NCBI GenBank assembly: GCA_040905965.1
Contig: JBBDQP010000105.1
Location: 1-15,673 of the forward strand
Length of the DNA: 15,673 nucleotides
DNA from: DATHWB01 sp040905965
Lineage (GTDB): Bacteria; Actinomycetota; Acidimicrobiia; Spongiisociales; ZC4RG35
Direction of reading: 5' to 3'
This document shows positions 1-6,504 of this stretch, piece after piece. The notes under the pieces are model-generated. The model ran no database searches and was not told where the DNA came from. It saw only the letters and a program-made list of their open reading frames with translations. Numbering within the stretch: position 1 is the stretch's first letter; the number at the start of each line of letters is the position of its first letter. The position numbers and the translations under genes are program-made.

Positions 1-1010
1 AGCACCGGGACCTCGATCAGAGGACCGACGACACCGGCCAGGGCCTCGCCGGAAGTCACGCCGAACACCCCGATGGCGACGGCGATGGCGAGTTCGAAAT
101 TGTTGCCGGCGGCAGTGAACGCGATCGTCGTGTTCCGTTCGTAGCCAAAGCCGAGTTTCAAGCCCAACGCGAACGAGATGCCCCACATCAGCGCGAAGTA
201 GATGAGCAGCGGGAGGGCGATCCGGACGACGTCTGCAGGGTTGGCGGTGATGGTCTCCCCCTGCAAGGCGAAGAGCACGACGACCGTGAACAGCAGGCCA
301 TAGAGGGCGAACGGACCGATGCGCGGGAGGAACGTCTCCTCGTACCACTCGATGCCGCGGGTGCGCTCGCCCCACAGCCGGGTGAGATACCCGGCGACGA
401 GCGGAATCCCGAGAAAGATGAGAACGATCTTGGCGATCTCCCACATCGAGACGTCCAACGCCGCCGTGTCGAGACCCAGCCACCCGGGCAGCACCTCAAG
501 ATAGAACCAGCCGAGGACGGCATAGGCCGCGATCTGGAACACGGAGTTGACCGCCACCAGCACGGCGGCCGCCTCCCGATCACCGCAGGCGAGGTCGTTC
601 CAGATCAGAACCATGGCGATGCATCTGGCCAGTCCGACGATGATCAGCCCCGTGCGGTATTCGGGGAGATCCGGGAGCAGGATCCAGGCGAGGGCGAACA
701 TGAGCGCCGGACCCACCACCCAGTTCAGGACGAGCGATGTCGCCATCATTCGACGGTCGGAAGCGACCTCGCCGATCCGCGAGTAGCGGACCTTGGCGAG
801 CACCGGATACATCATCACCAACAGACCGATGGCGATCGGCAGCGACACGGTGTCGAGCTTGATGGCGTCGAGCGCATCGTTCAGATCGGGGACCAGGCGG
901 CCGAGCACCAGTCCCACGACCATCGCCACCCCGATCCAGACCGGCAGGAACCGATCGAGGCGGGACAGCTTGGCGAGCGCAACGTCGGGTGGCGCGACGG
1001 CTTCAGACAT
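1..1010 (-). CDS. acr3: ACR3-family arsenite efflux permease (C-terminus cut by window edge)
   Basis: Membrane transporter expected to expel As(III), and possibly Sb(III), from the cytoplasm. The ATG is at 1010 on the minus strand, and 336 codons are visible before the window ends, so roughly the last 20-40 residues of a normal 350-370 aa protein are missing. Family signatures seen: a run of hydrophobic helices from about residue 23; the segment GLARCIAMVLIWNDLACGD around residues 126-144, whose Cys130 matches the conserved Cys of the fourth helix that binds As(III) in ACR3 proteins; and NNFELAIAVAIGVFG near the end, the second conserved polar helix. A GAGAA stretch about 6 nt before the ATG may serve as ribosome binding site. 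It is divergent from the gene at 1146, and no arsR or arsC lies on this side, so any ars operon would continue to the left. ACR3 assignment is secure; transport specificity is inferred from family. Confidence 0.93.
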   Translation of the reverse strand, partial: MSEAVAPPDVALAKLSRLDRFLPVWIGVAMVVGLVLGRLVPDLNDALDAIKLDTVSLPIAIGLLVMMYPVLAKVRYSRIGEVASDRRMMATSLVLNWVVGPALMFALAWILLPDLPEYRTGLIIVGLARCIAMVLIWNDLACGDREAAAVLVAVNSVFQIAAYAVLGWFYLEVLPGWLGLDTAALDVSMWEIAKIVLIFLGIPLVAGYLTRLWGERTRGIEWYEETFLPRIGPFALYGLLFTVVVLFALQGETITANPADVVRIALPLLIYFALMWGISFALGLKLGFGYERNTTIAFTAAGNNFELAIAVAIGVFGVTSGEALAGVVGPLIEVPV

Positions 1011-1117
1011 CGATCGTTCTCACGCTGTTGATTGTGGCCGACCTGGGTGTCGTCAGCGAGTCGGTGCGGTGTCAGGAAACTGACTGGACGTGAGACGTCT
1101 CCAAAACATCCTTAGGG

Positions 1118-1143
1118 CTTCCCGTCACCGACCGACGGGGAAG
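1118..1143 (+). promoter_or_regulatory. Inverted repeat covering the Shine-Dalgarno of the next gene
   Basis: CTTCCCGTC (1118-1126) pairs with GACGGGGAAG (1134-1143) around a 7-nt loop: nine base pairs with one bulged G. The right arm contains GGGGAAG, the only Shine-Dalgarno-like sequence before the GTG at 1146. In RNA the stem would hide the ribosome binding site. As DNA it could equally be an operator between the divergent acr3 gene and this one. No U-run follows, so it is not a typical terminator. Confidence 0.4.
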
Positions 1144-1145
1144 TA

Positions 1146-1706
1146 GTGAGTTCCCCCCGACCGACTCCTCCCACGCTCCCCGACGATCCCACCCCCATGT
1201 CCGCACTCGCAGCCCACCTCCGATCGGCGGTCGGATCCGAGGTCGTGGACGAATGGGAGACGACAGAGCACGAAACCGAACAGGGCCGCCGGCGACGGCG
1301 GGCATTGCACGACCTGTGGGAACAGGCGATGCATCGCGGTGATCGCGTCACGGTGTTCACCTCGACCGGCCGTCTCACGGGAACCGTCGACTTCGTCGGA
1401 AACGACTACGCCACGGTGATCGGCGACGGCACCTGTTGGGACGTCCGGGCGGACCGCGCTGTCATGACCACGCGTCGCTCGAATTCGGGAGGACACACGG
1501 TCAGCGGAGGGTCGCGAACCTTCAAGGCACGACTGGCCGAATACGAGTCGACCGGTGAACACGTCACGCTCCTCGTCGGCTCGCACGCACTCGAACTGTC
1601 GGGGCGGATCGTCGTCACCGCCACCGACCATCTCCTCCTGTCAGACGACGGGCGGACGGTCGCCGTCCCGCTCGGCACGATCGATGCCGTGCGGAGGATC
1701 GTCTGA
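1146..1706 (+). CDS. Uncharacterised protein with two small beta-barrel-like segments
   Basis: A 186-aa cytoplasmic protein whose family I do not recognise by name. The GTG at 1146 follows GGGGAAG closely; an alternative ATG at 1197 (residue 18) lacks a ribosome binding site, and the first 17 residues are Pro/Ser-rich and may be untranslated. Residues 20-55 are charged and probably helical, with a run of five arginines. Residues 57-105 (starting GDRVTVFTSTGRLTGTVDFV) and 130-184 (starting GEHVTLLVGSHALELSGRIV) look like two copies of a short five-stranded Sm/SH3-type barrel: each opens with a hydrophobic strand, then a G-containing turn and a V-rich strand. No signal peptide or membrane helix. 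It ends 24 nt before menB and is probably co-transcribed with menB-menA, but nothing in its sequence ties it to quinone synthesis. Coding status is supported by length, codon bias and position. Confidence 0.72.
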   Translation: MSSPRPTPPTLPDDPTPMSALAAHLRSAVGSEVVDEWETTEHETEQGRRRRRALHDLWEQAMHRGDRVTVFTSTGRLTGTVDFVGNDYATVIGDGTCWDVRADRAVMTTRRSNSGGHTVSGGSRTFKARLAEYESTGEHVTLLVGSHALELSGRIVVTATDHLLLSDDGRTVAVPLGTIDAVRRIV

Positions 1707-1714
1707 ACGATCGC

Positions 1715-1720
1715 TACCGT
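1715..1720 (+). promoter_or_regulatory. Possible -10 box (TACCGT) for menB
   Basis: TACCGT fits the actinobacterial TANNNT -10 and ends 10 nt before the menB ATG, which would give a nearly leaderless mRNA. Other genes in this window show the same arrangement. No clear -35 is visible. menB may also be read from the preceding gene. Confidence 0.35.
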
Positions 1721-1730
1721 CGCCGGTGAC

Positions 1731-2633
1731 ATGGCGTCCGAACACATCTCCGAGCATTTCGATCCGGACCGATGGGAGCCGATCGCGGGCTTCGACTTCA
1801 CCGACATCACCTATCACCGCGCCAAAGGCCTCGGAGCGGTCAGGGTCGCCTTCGATCGACCGGAAGTGCGCAATGCGTTCCGCCCGCACACCGTCGACGA
1901 GTTGTACGCCGCGCTGGAACATGCCCGCACGACGCCGGATGTCGGCTGTGTCCTCCTCACCGGCAACGGCCCGTCACCGAAAGACGGCGGATGGGCGTTC
2001 TGCTCCGGTGGGGATCAACGCATCCGTGGTGCGGACGGCTACAAGTACGCGGACGGCGATGGTGTGGACCCTGCCCGGCTCGGACGGCTCCACATCCTCG
2101 AAGTCCAGCGTCTGATCCGGTTCATGCCGAAGGTCGTGATCGCGGTGGTACCCGGCTGGGCGGTCGGAGGCGGACACTCGCTGCACGTGGTCTGTGACCT
2201 GACACTCGCCTGCCGGGAACACGCCATCTTCAAACAGACGGACGCCGACGTCGCCAGCTACGACGCCGGCTACGGCTCGGCCTACCTGGCGCGCATGGTC
2301 GGCCAGAAGAAGGCGAGGGAGATCTTCTTCATCGGAGCCGACCACTCCGCAGACGAGGCAGTTCGGATGGGAATGGTGAACGCGAGCATCGACCATGACC
2401 GACTGGAAGACGTCGCACTGGAATGGGCCGCCGCCATCATGGGCAAGTCGCCGACGGCCCAACGGATGTTGAAGTACGCCTTCAACCTCGTCGACGACGG
2501 ACTCGTCGGTCAACAGTTGTTCGCAGGCGAGGCCACCCGGTTGGGATACGCCACCGAAGAGGCGGCGGAAGGCCGGGACGCGTTCCTGGAAAAGCGGCGT
2601 CCGGATTTCTCCAAGTTCCCATGGCACTACTGA
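1731..2633 (+). CDS. menB: 1,4-dihydroxy-2-naphthoyl-CoA synthase
   Basis: Crotonase-fold enzyme that closes the ring of O-succinylbenzoyl-CoA to 1,4-dihydroxy-2-naphthoyl-CoA in menaquinone synthesis. It has 300 aa, the usual size for actinobacterial MenB. Diagnostic features: FDRPEVRNAFRP (41-52); the MenB-specific AFCSGGDQ (89-96) with the oxyanion-hole glycines; PGWAVGGGHSLHVVCDLTLA (141-160); and KQTDADVASYDAGYGSAYLA (168-187). Asp171 and Asp178 in that last segment have the same 7-residue spacing as the active-site aspartates of M. tuberculosis MenB. The C-terminus ends FPWHY, close to other MenB proteins. ATG start at 1731. Its stop shares one base with the menA start (TGATG), which indicates translational coupling. 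Separation from general enoyl-CoA hydratases is clear from the SGGDQ and DAGYGSAYLA motifs. Confidence 0.96.
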   Translation: MASEHISEHFDPDRWEPIAGFDFTDITYHRAKGLGAVRVAFDRPEVRNAFRPHTVDELYAALEHARTTPDVGCVLLTGNGPSPKDGGWAFCSGGDQRIRGADGYKYADGDGVDPARLGRLHILEVQRLIRFMPKVVIAVVPGWAVGGGHSLHVVCDLTLACREHAIFKQTDADVASYDAGYGSAYLARMVGQKKAREIFFIGADHSADEAVRMGMVNASIDHDRLEDVALEWAAAIMGKSPTAQRMLKYAFNLVDDGLVGQQLFAGEATRLGYATEEAAEGRDAFLEKRRPDFSKFPWHY

Positions 2634-3508
2634 TGCGCGACTGGCTGGCTGCTGCCCGTCCGCGGACGCTTCCCGCCGCGATCGCACCGGTCCTCGTCGG
2701 GTCGGGTCTGGCCGCGTACGACGGGGTCTATCGCAACGACTCGTTCCTGCTGGCGCTCGCCGGGGCACTCGCCATCCAGGTGGCGGCGAACTTCGCCAAC
2801 GACGTCTCTGACGCCGGGCGGGGAGCCGACACGCCGGACCGGGTGGGTCCGACTCGAATGGTGGCGACAGGGCGGATCAGCCCGAGGGCGATGTGGGGAG
2901 CAACGGGTGCTGCCCTGTTGGTGGCGGTTGCCGCCGGCGTTGGACTGGTCCTGATCGCAGGCTGGCCGATCGTCGTGATCGGTCTGGCGTCGATCCTCGC
3001 CATGCTCACTTACGTGGGAGGGCCGTTGCCGTACGGCTACCGGGCGCTGGGCGAAGTGTTCGTCTTCGTGTTCTTCGGAATGGTCGCCACGGTCGGGACG
3101 AGATTCGCCCACGGTGGCTCCGCCCCGGGAGTCGACGCCTGGGTGCTGGGAGCGGTCATGGGTGCCCTGGCTGCCGCGATCCTGGTGGCGAACAACCTGC
3201 GTGACATCGACACGGACGCCGATGCCGGAAAGCGCACGCTGGCCGTCGTCCTCGGCCGGGAGCGGACACGCAAGCTCTACAGCTGGTTGATGTACGGGTC
3301 GTTCGTGGTCATCGCAGTCGCGGCCGTCGTTCGGGTCACACCCGTGCTGACCGGCATCGCCGCCCTGTGGGTGCCCTTCGCCGTCCGCCCGGTGGCCATC
3401 GTGGCGAACACCGAGGATCCGGTACGCCTGATCGGTGTCCTCGGCGCCACCGCCCGCATCCAACTGCTCGTCGGAGCGACACTCGGCATGGCGGCGGCGT
3501 TCAGCTGA
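2633..3508 (+). CDS. menA: 1,4-dihydroxy-2-naphthoate polyprenyltransferase
   Basis: Integral membrane UbiA-family enzyme that attaches the isoprenoid side chain to 1,4-dihydroxy-2-naphthoate, giving demethylmenaquinone. From the ATG at 2633 it is 291 aa, typical for MenA. The first Asp-rich motif is NDVSDAGRGAD (56-66); the second is NNLRDIDTDADAGKRTLAV at about 188-206. Both bind the Mg-prenyl diphosphate. Eight to nine hydrophobic helices can be traced. The N-terminus WLAAARPRTLPAAIAPVLVG is typical MenA. I chose 2633 because it forms the TGATG stop/start with menB; an ATG at 2621 would overlap menB by 13 nt and add four residues. The reading frame stays open further upstream (to 2423), but that part is antiphase to menB and not coding. 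menB-menA together indicate menaquinone as respiratory quinone. Confidence 0.95.
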   Translation: MRDWLAAARPRTLPAAIAPVLVGSGLAAYDGVYRNDSFLLALAGALAIQVAANFANDVSDAGRGADTPDRVGPTRMVATGRISPRAMWGATGAALLVAVAAGVGLVLIAGWPIVVIGLASILAMLTYVGGPLPYGYRALGEVFVFVFFGMVATVGTRFAHGGSAPGVDAWVLGAVMGALAAAILVANNLRDIDTDADAGKRTLAVVLGRERTRKLYSWLMYGSFVVIAVAAVVRVTPVLTGIAALWVPFAVRPVAIVANTEDPVRLIGVLGATARIQLLVGATLGMAAAFS

Positions 3509-3558
3509 GATCCGTGCCACACGCCTCAACGGGCGAAGGCCGAGTTGTCACCGTGGGC

Positions 3559-3591
3559 CTTGCAAGCCAGGACCAACTGATAGCATAATGT
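3559..3591 (+). promoter_or_regulatory. Candidate vapBC promoter and operator
   Basis: CTTGCAAG (3559-3566) is a perfect 8-bp palindrome sitting where a -35 would be. TAGCAT (3581-3586) fits TANNNT and ends 9 nt before the vapB ATG. Toxin-antitoxin operons usually repress themselves through a palindrome near the promoter, so this is a natural operator candidate, but it is short and unproven. Confidence 0.3.
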
Positions 3592-3595
3592 AAGC

Positions 3596-3829
3596 ATGCC
3601 GAATGTACTCGTAAGAGATGTCCCGGAGGACGTACACGCGCAGCTACAGCAGCGCGCCGAGAACCAGGGCCAGTCACTGCAGCAGTATCTCGTCGCTGAA
3701 CTGGCGCGAATGGCTGCTCGACCCACCGTCGACGAAGTGCTCCGTCGGGTCGAAAAGCGGAGTGGGGGCAGGGTCGGTCTCGATCAAGCGGTGAACGATC
3801 TTGCTGAGGACCGGCGCGCAGCGCGGTGA
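3596..3829 (+). CDS. vapB: VapB/FitA-type ribbon-helix-helix antitoxin
   Basis: A 77-aa antitoxin. Residues 1-40 (PNVLVRDVPEDVHAQLQQRA, then GQSLQQYLVAELARMA) form a ribbon-helix-helix DNA-binding domain of the FitA/VapB type: an initial beta strand followed by two helices. Residues 43-77 are charged and would wrap around and block the toxin. ATG start at 3596; there is no strong Shine-Dalgarno and the leader is very short. Its end overlaps the toxin start by 4 nt (GTGA), the classic coupled layout. Base composition looks lower in GC than in the men genes or the hydrolase, consistent with arrival by transfer. It is expected to bind its own promoter together with VapC. Confidence 0.88.
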   Translation: MPNVLVRDVPEDVHAQLQQRAENQGQSLQQYLVAELARMAARPTVDEVLRRVEKRSGGRVGLDQAVNDLAEDRRAAR

Positions 3830-4227
3830 TCGTTGTCGACGCCTCGATCATCGCCAACGCACTCGCAGACGACGGCGTCGACGGAGCCATCGCGCGACAT
3901 GCGCTCGGTCAGGACCCTGAGCTCGCCGCGCCAGATCTGGTTGACGTCGAAACCGTCTCAGTACTCCGACGACGCTGGCTCGCCGGTGACCTGACGGCAC
4001 GCAGATTTCGCGCCGCCATCACAGATCTTGCCGACCTGGACTTGACCCGACACCCGACACTGCCCTTCATGCCAAGGGCCTACGAGCTGCGAGCCAACGT
4101 CACCCCCTATGACGCCGTGTACATCGGGTTGGCTGAAACGCTCGCTTGCTCGCTTCTCACCGCCGACGCGCGCCTCGCCAATTCTCCTGGACCCCGATGC
4201 GCGATACACGTCGTACGCTCTCGCTGA
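3826..4227 (+). CDS. vapC: VapC-type PIN-domain ribonuclease toxin
   Basis: A 133-aa PIN-domain protein, normal length for VapC, expected to cleave RNA when not held by VapB. The four acidic metal-binding positions are all present: Asp5 (VVDASIIANAL), Glu42 (DVETVSVLRRR), Asp96 (TPYDAVYIGLAE) and Asp114 (LLTADARLA). It starts at GTG 3826, overlapping the vapB stop by 4 nt. The C-terminus (PGPRCAIHVV) looks like a natural VapC end, so the toxin seems complete. The last 71 nt are also the end of the hydrolase gene on the opposite strand, which suggests this cassette was inserted there. The RNA target cannot be told from sequence. Confidence 0.92.
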   Translation: MIVVDASIIANALADDGVDGAIARHALGQDPELAAPDLVDVETVSVLRRRWLAGDLTARRFRAAITDLADLDLTRHPTLPFMPRAYELRANVTPYDAVYIGLAETLACSLLTADARLANSPGPRCAIHVVRSR

Positions 4228-4990
4228 GGAGCTCGATGCGTTCCCGCACGGCTGCGACGACGACCTCCGGACGCTCCATCGGGAGGAAGTGGCCGGTGTC
4301 CTCGACAGCCGCAGCCGTGGCGTCCCCGAATCGGGCTGCAAGTGCCTCGGCGTGGCCCGGCGGGTAGGTGTCGGTGTTCGCGCCGTAGAGGATCGTCGTG
4401 GGAGTCGACACCTCGGAGAGCCGCTCCCATGCGGCGTGAGCACCAGCGGCGGTGAAGACCTCCGCCTCGGACGTGGGGCGACACGCGAGCTGCGTGACCC
4501 CGTCCACCTCCACGAAGCCTCCCTCGACATAGCCTTCCAGGGCGGCCCGATCCCATGCCGCGAAAGGCGGTTTCGAGGCGTACGAAGCGAGCACCGCGTC
4601 TCGCGATTCGAACGTGTCGCGCCGGCGGAGCGCCAAACCCACGAGCGGGTGATCCGGATCGCGGGCGAAAGGCGGGCCGAAGATGATGGGTTCGACCAGG
4701 ACAAGAGCGTCGAAGCTGCCGGGTGAGAGCAGCTCAGCCATGACGAGGGAGGCACCCCCCATCGAGTGACCGACACCCACGACCCGGGCTGGTCGCGTCT
4801 CGCCCATGGCCTGTCGAACCGCCAGGATGTCGTCGGCCATCTCCCACCAAGAGCGGCGGTCGCGACCCGACTTCGAGGAGCCATGACCGCGGAAGTCGAA
4901 GATGGTGGAGGGGTACTCGCCCACCGCCTCCCTCACCGGGCGCCAGACCGCCCCGCAAAAGCCCGTGGCGTGCGCGAACAGAAGCCGCAA
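4157..4990 (-). CDS. Alpha/beta-fold hydrolase with altered C-terminal tail
   Basis: A 277-aa cytoplasmic alpha/beta hydrolase; substrate unknown (esterase, lactonase and C-C hydrolase remain possible). Seen: oxyanion region LLFAHATGFCGAVW (3-16), FDFRGHGSS (31-39), nucleophile elbow GHSMGG with Ser76, a cap region at about 100-190, a likely acid in GANTDTYPPGH (Asp207), and the catalytic His234 in DTGHFLPME. The start is TTG 4990, the first in-frame start that leaves the fold complete; no good Shine-Dalgarno is visible, and this TTG lies in the base of an inverted repeat. The catalytic domain should end near residue 255 (VRERIELL). The remaining 22-23 residues, rich in Arg and Ser, are encoded entirely on the antisense strand of vapC, so the original 3' end was probably replaced when vapBC arrived. 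Confidence 0.85.
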   Translation of the reverse strand: MRLLFAHATGFCGAVWRPVREAVGEYPSTIFDFRGHGSSKSGRDRRSWWEMADDILAVRQAMGETRPARVVGVGHSMGGASLVMAELLSPGSFDALVLVEPIIFGPPFARDPDHPLVGLALRRRDTFESRDAVLASYASKPPFAAWDRAALEGYVEGGFVEVDGVTQLACRPTSEAEVFTAAGAHAAWERLSEVSTPTTILYGANTDTYPPGHAEALAARFGDATAAAVEDTGHFLPMERPEVVVAAVRERIELLSESVRRVSRIGVQENWRGARRR

Positions 4991-5051
4991 CCCGCTTTTG
5001 GACGTCGAAACGCTACGTTTTTGACGCGCTGGTTCGCTAAAAAGTGGGTTG
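4988..5051. repeat. Long imperfect inverted repeat with an inner hairpin
   Basis: CAACCCGCTTTT (4988-4999) and AAAAGTGGGTTG (5040-5051) are inverted copies matching at 11 of 12 positions. Between them, GTCGAAACG (5004-5012) can pair with CGTTTTTGAC (5016-5025) around a CTA loop, using one G-T pair and one bulged T. The whole 64-bp unit sits between the DUF3105 stop and the hydrolase, and the outer arm includes the proposed TTG start codon. It could be a palindromic repeat unit, a structured leader that controls hydrolase translation, or a weak terminator for the DUF3105 gene. No second copy was found in this window. Confidence 0.5.
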
Positions 5052-5120
5052 GACCACGTGGCGAGGGGGAAGCCGTCCGAGGCGTGGACCCAGGAGAAGT
5101 TCCCGTCGGACGACAGGGTC

Positions 5121-5693
5121 TCAGCGGGCGTGGTGATCGATGCCCTCGTAGATGTTGATGAACGTCCTGACCTCGGATTCGTTCTCGTCGGTCAGCTCGT
5201 CGAAGAAGAACACCCTCGTCCAGGCGACCGCCGCCGCCCGGTACGCCACGCCGTCGTGCTGTATACCGGCGTAGGGCGTGAGCACGACGCTGCCGCCCAC
5301 GTCTTCGACCAACTCGGTGAGACCCTGCTTGAGGTCATCACAACCGTCCGGGCAGTCGTAGGTGATCACCACTCCCCCGTCTTCGAGGTTGTGGATGAAG
5401 AGCTCCTCGGGGAGCGGCTCTTCATGGACACCCCAGTTGGCGAGAAGGCCGACGTGCGGGCCGGAGGATCCCGGCGACGAGATGTACCCGCGGTGGGGTT
5501 CGTCGATGGACGCCAGGTGACGATTTCCCTGCGACGGGAACTCGATGCCAGGCGGCGGCTTGTCGAAGAGGATGAGGGCGGCGAGGGCGAGCACGACGAC
5601 CGCGCCGGTGATGATCCCGCCCCACGGAATGGGCTGCTTCTTGGCAGGGGCTTCTTGTGGGGACCGGGGCGACTTGTTTGAGGTTCTGGCCAT
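5121..5693 (-). CDS. DUF3105 membrane-anchored protein
   Basis: A 190-aa protein with a Lys/Pro-rich cytoplasmic N-terminus (1-22), one membrane helix at about 24-43, and an outward domain of about 145 residues. The DUF3105 signature is present: SSPGSSGPHVGLLANWGVHE (72-91) followed by HNLEDGGVVITYDCPDGCDD (101-120). Most relatives have HNLEHGG; here the second His of that motif is Asp105. The Cys114/Cys118 pair could form a disulfide or bind metal. The molecular function of the family is unknown to me; conserved His residues suggest a metal site. ATG at 5693. It lies 51 nt downstream of devR on the same strand, with a possible separate -10 (TAGCCT, 5725-5720), so it may be partly co-transcribed with devR. 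Confidence 0.85.
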   Translation of the reverse strand: MARTSNKSPRSPQEAPAKKQPIPWGGIITGAVVVLALAALILFDKPPPGIEFPSQGNRHLASIDEPHRGYISSPGSSGPHVGLLANWGVHEEPLPEELFIHNLEDGGVVITYDCPDGCDDLKQGLTELVEDVGGSVVLTPYAGIQHDGVAYRAAAVAWTRVFFFDELTDENESEVRTFINIYEGIDHHAR

Positions 5694-5744
5694 GCTCTCA
5701 GTGGGTTCGGGAACGACGTGAGGCTACCCGAGGTGAGGACTTGC

Positions 5745-6440
5745 TCAAGCCGGAGGCTCCCCGTCGGGCCATTCCTCAGGCGAATACCGCTCTTTTTCGA
5801 CTGTGACCCGGGCCATGTAGGCGGCCGCTTCGGACCGGCGGGCCATCCCCAACTTGGACAGCATGTTGGACACGTAGTTCTTGACCGTCTTCTCCGCCAG
5901 GAACATGTCGTCTGCGATCTGCTTGTTCGTCTTGCCCTCGGCGATGTGGCCGAGAATCGTGTGCTCCTGCGGAGAGAGCCTCGACAGCAGCGGATCCTCG
6001 GTGTGCCCGTCGCCGCGGAGACGCCGAAACAACTTCTCGGTCATCTCGGCGTCGAGCAACGACCCGCCCTCGGCGACCGTGCGGATGCTCTCGAGGAGGT
6101 CAGAGCCCCTGACCCGTTTGAGGACGTATCCCGAGGCACCGGCGAGGATCGCCGCCATCAGTGCCTCCTCGTCTGCGAAAGACGTCAGCATCAGCACCTT
6201 GACGTCAGGGAAGCGGGCGCGGATCTCCCGGCACGCCTCGACACCGGAGCCGTCAGGGAGCCGAACGTCGAGAACCACGACGTCGGGCTCGTCGAACCCG
6301 GTGCGACGGATTGCGTCGGCGACAGATCCCGCCTGTCCGACCACGGTCAAGTCGTCACTCGAGTCGATGAGGGCTGCCAGGCCCTCCCGCACGACCTCAT
6401 GATCGTCGACGAGAAGGACACGCCAATTGGTACCGGTCAC
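5745..6440 (-). CDS. devR: DevR/DosR-like NarL-family response regulator
   Basis: A 231-aa two-domain transcription factor. Receiver domain 6-122: Asp12/Asp13 acidic pocket, phospho-acceptor Asp58 (VVVLDVRLPDGSG), Thr86 and Lys108. The LuxR-type HTH at about 153-213 contains LSPQEHTILGHIAEGKTNKQ and MFLAEKTVKNYVSNMLSKLG. It resembles M. tuberculosis DevR closely in the recognition helix, keeping the equivalents of Lys179, Lys182 and Asn183 (here Lys184, Lys187, Asn188), which contact DNA in DevR. I place the start at GTG 6440, just before TGTNWRVLLVDDHE; the frame remains open to 6545 but that would run into devS. GTG follows a TACCCT -10 by 6 nt, implying a leaderless mRNA. It is divergent from its presumed kinase devS. 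The C-terminal tail after residue 213 is acidic and longer than in DevR. Likely partner sites are the dyads at 9512 and 11445. Confidence 0.9.
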   Translation of the reverse strand: MTGTNWRVLLVDDHEVVREGLAALIDSSDDLTVVGQAGSVADAIRRTGFDEPDVVVLDVRLPDGSGVEACREIRARFPDVKVLMLTSFADEEALMAAILAGASGYVLKRVRGSDLLESIRTVAEGGSLLDAEMTEKLFRRLRGDGHTEDPLLSRLSPQEHTILGHIAEGKTNKQIADDMFLAEKTVKNYVSNMLSKLGMARRSEAAAYMARVTVEKERYSPEEWPDGEPPA

Positions 6441-6446
6441 GTCGCA

Positions 6447-6496
6447 AGGGTATCGCCTGTCGAGTCGCCCGCCGTCCATCACTCGCCGGATACCCT
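6447..6496. promoter_or_regulatory. Divergent devR/devS promoters, mirror-image TACCCT boxes
   Basis: AGGGTATC (6447-6454) and GATACCCT (6489-6496) form an exact 8-bp inverted pair. Each contains TACCCT, a TANNNT -10: on the minus strand it ends 6 nt before the devR GTG (6440), and on the plus strand 8 nt before the devS ATG (6505). Neither gene has a Shine-Dalgarno, so both would be translated from leaderless or near-leaderless mRNAs. No DosR-like dyad lies between them. Confidence 0.55.
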
Positions 6497-6504
6497 GACG
6501 CCCG

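Noticed and set aside
2423..2632. Longer N-terminus for MenA inside menB
   Set aside because: The extra 70 residues are Arg/Gly-rich out-of-frame menB sequence; the MenA family starts at WLAAARPRTLP.
3509..3595. Terminator after menA
   Set aside because: Only a short palindrome (CTTGCAAG) is present, with no T-run; better explained as vapBC control region.
4982..5054. Integron attC-like site (GTTGGAC end and long inverted arms next to a toxin-antitoxin cassette)
   Set aside because: GTTGGAC (5048-5054) fits the GTTRRRY core, but the opposite end does not fit RYYYAAC, and no integrase or second site is present.
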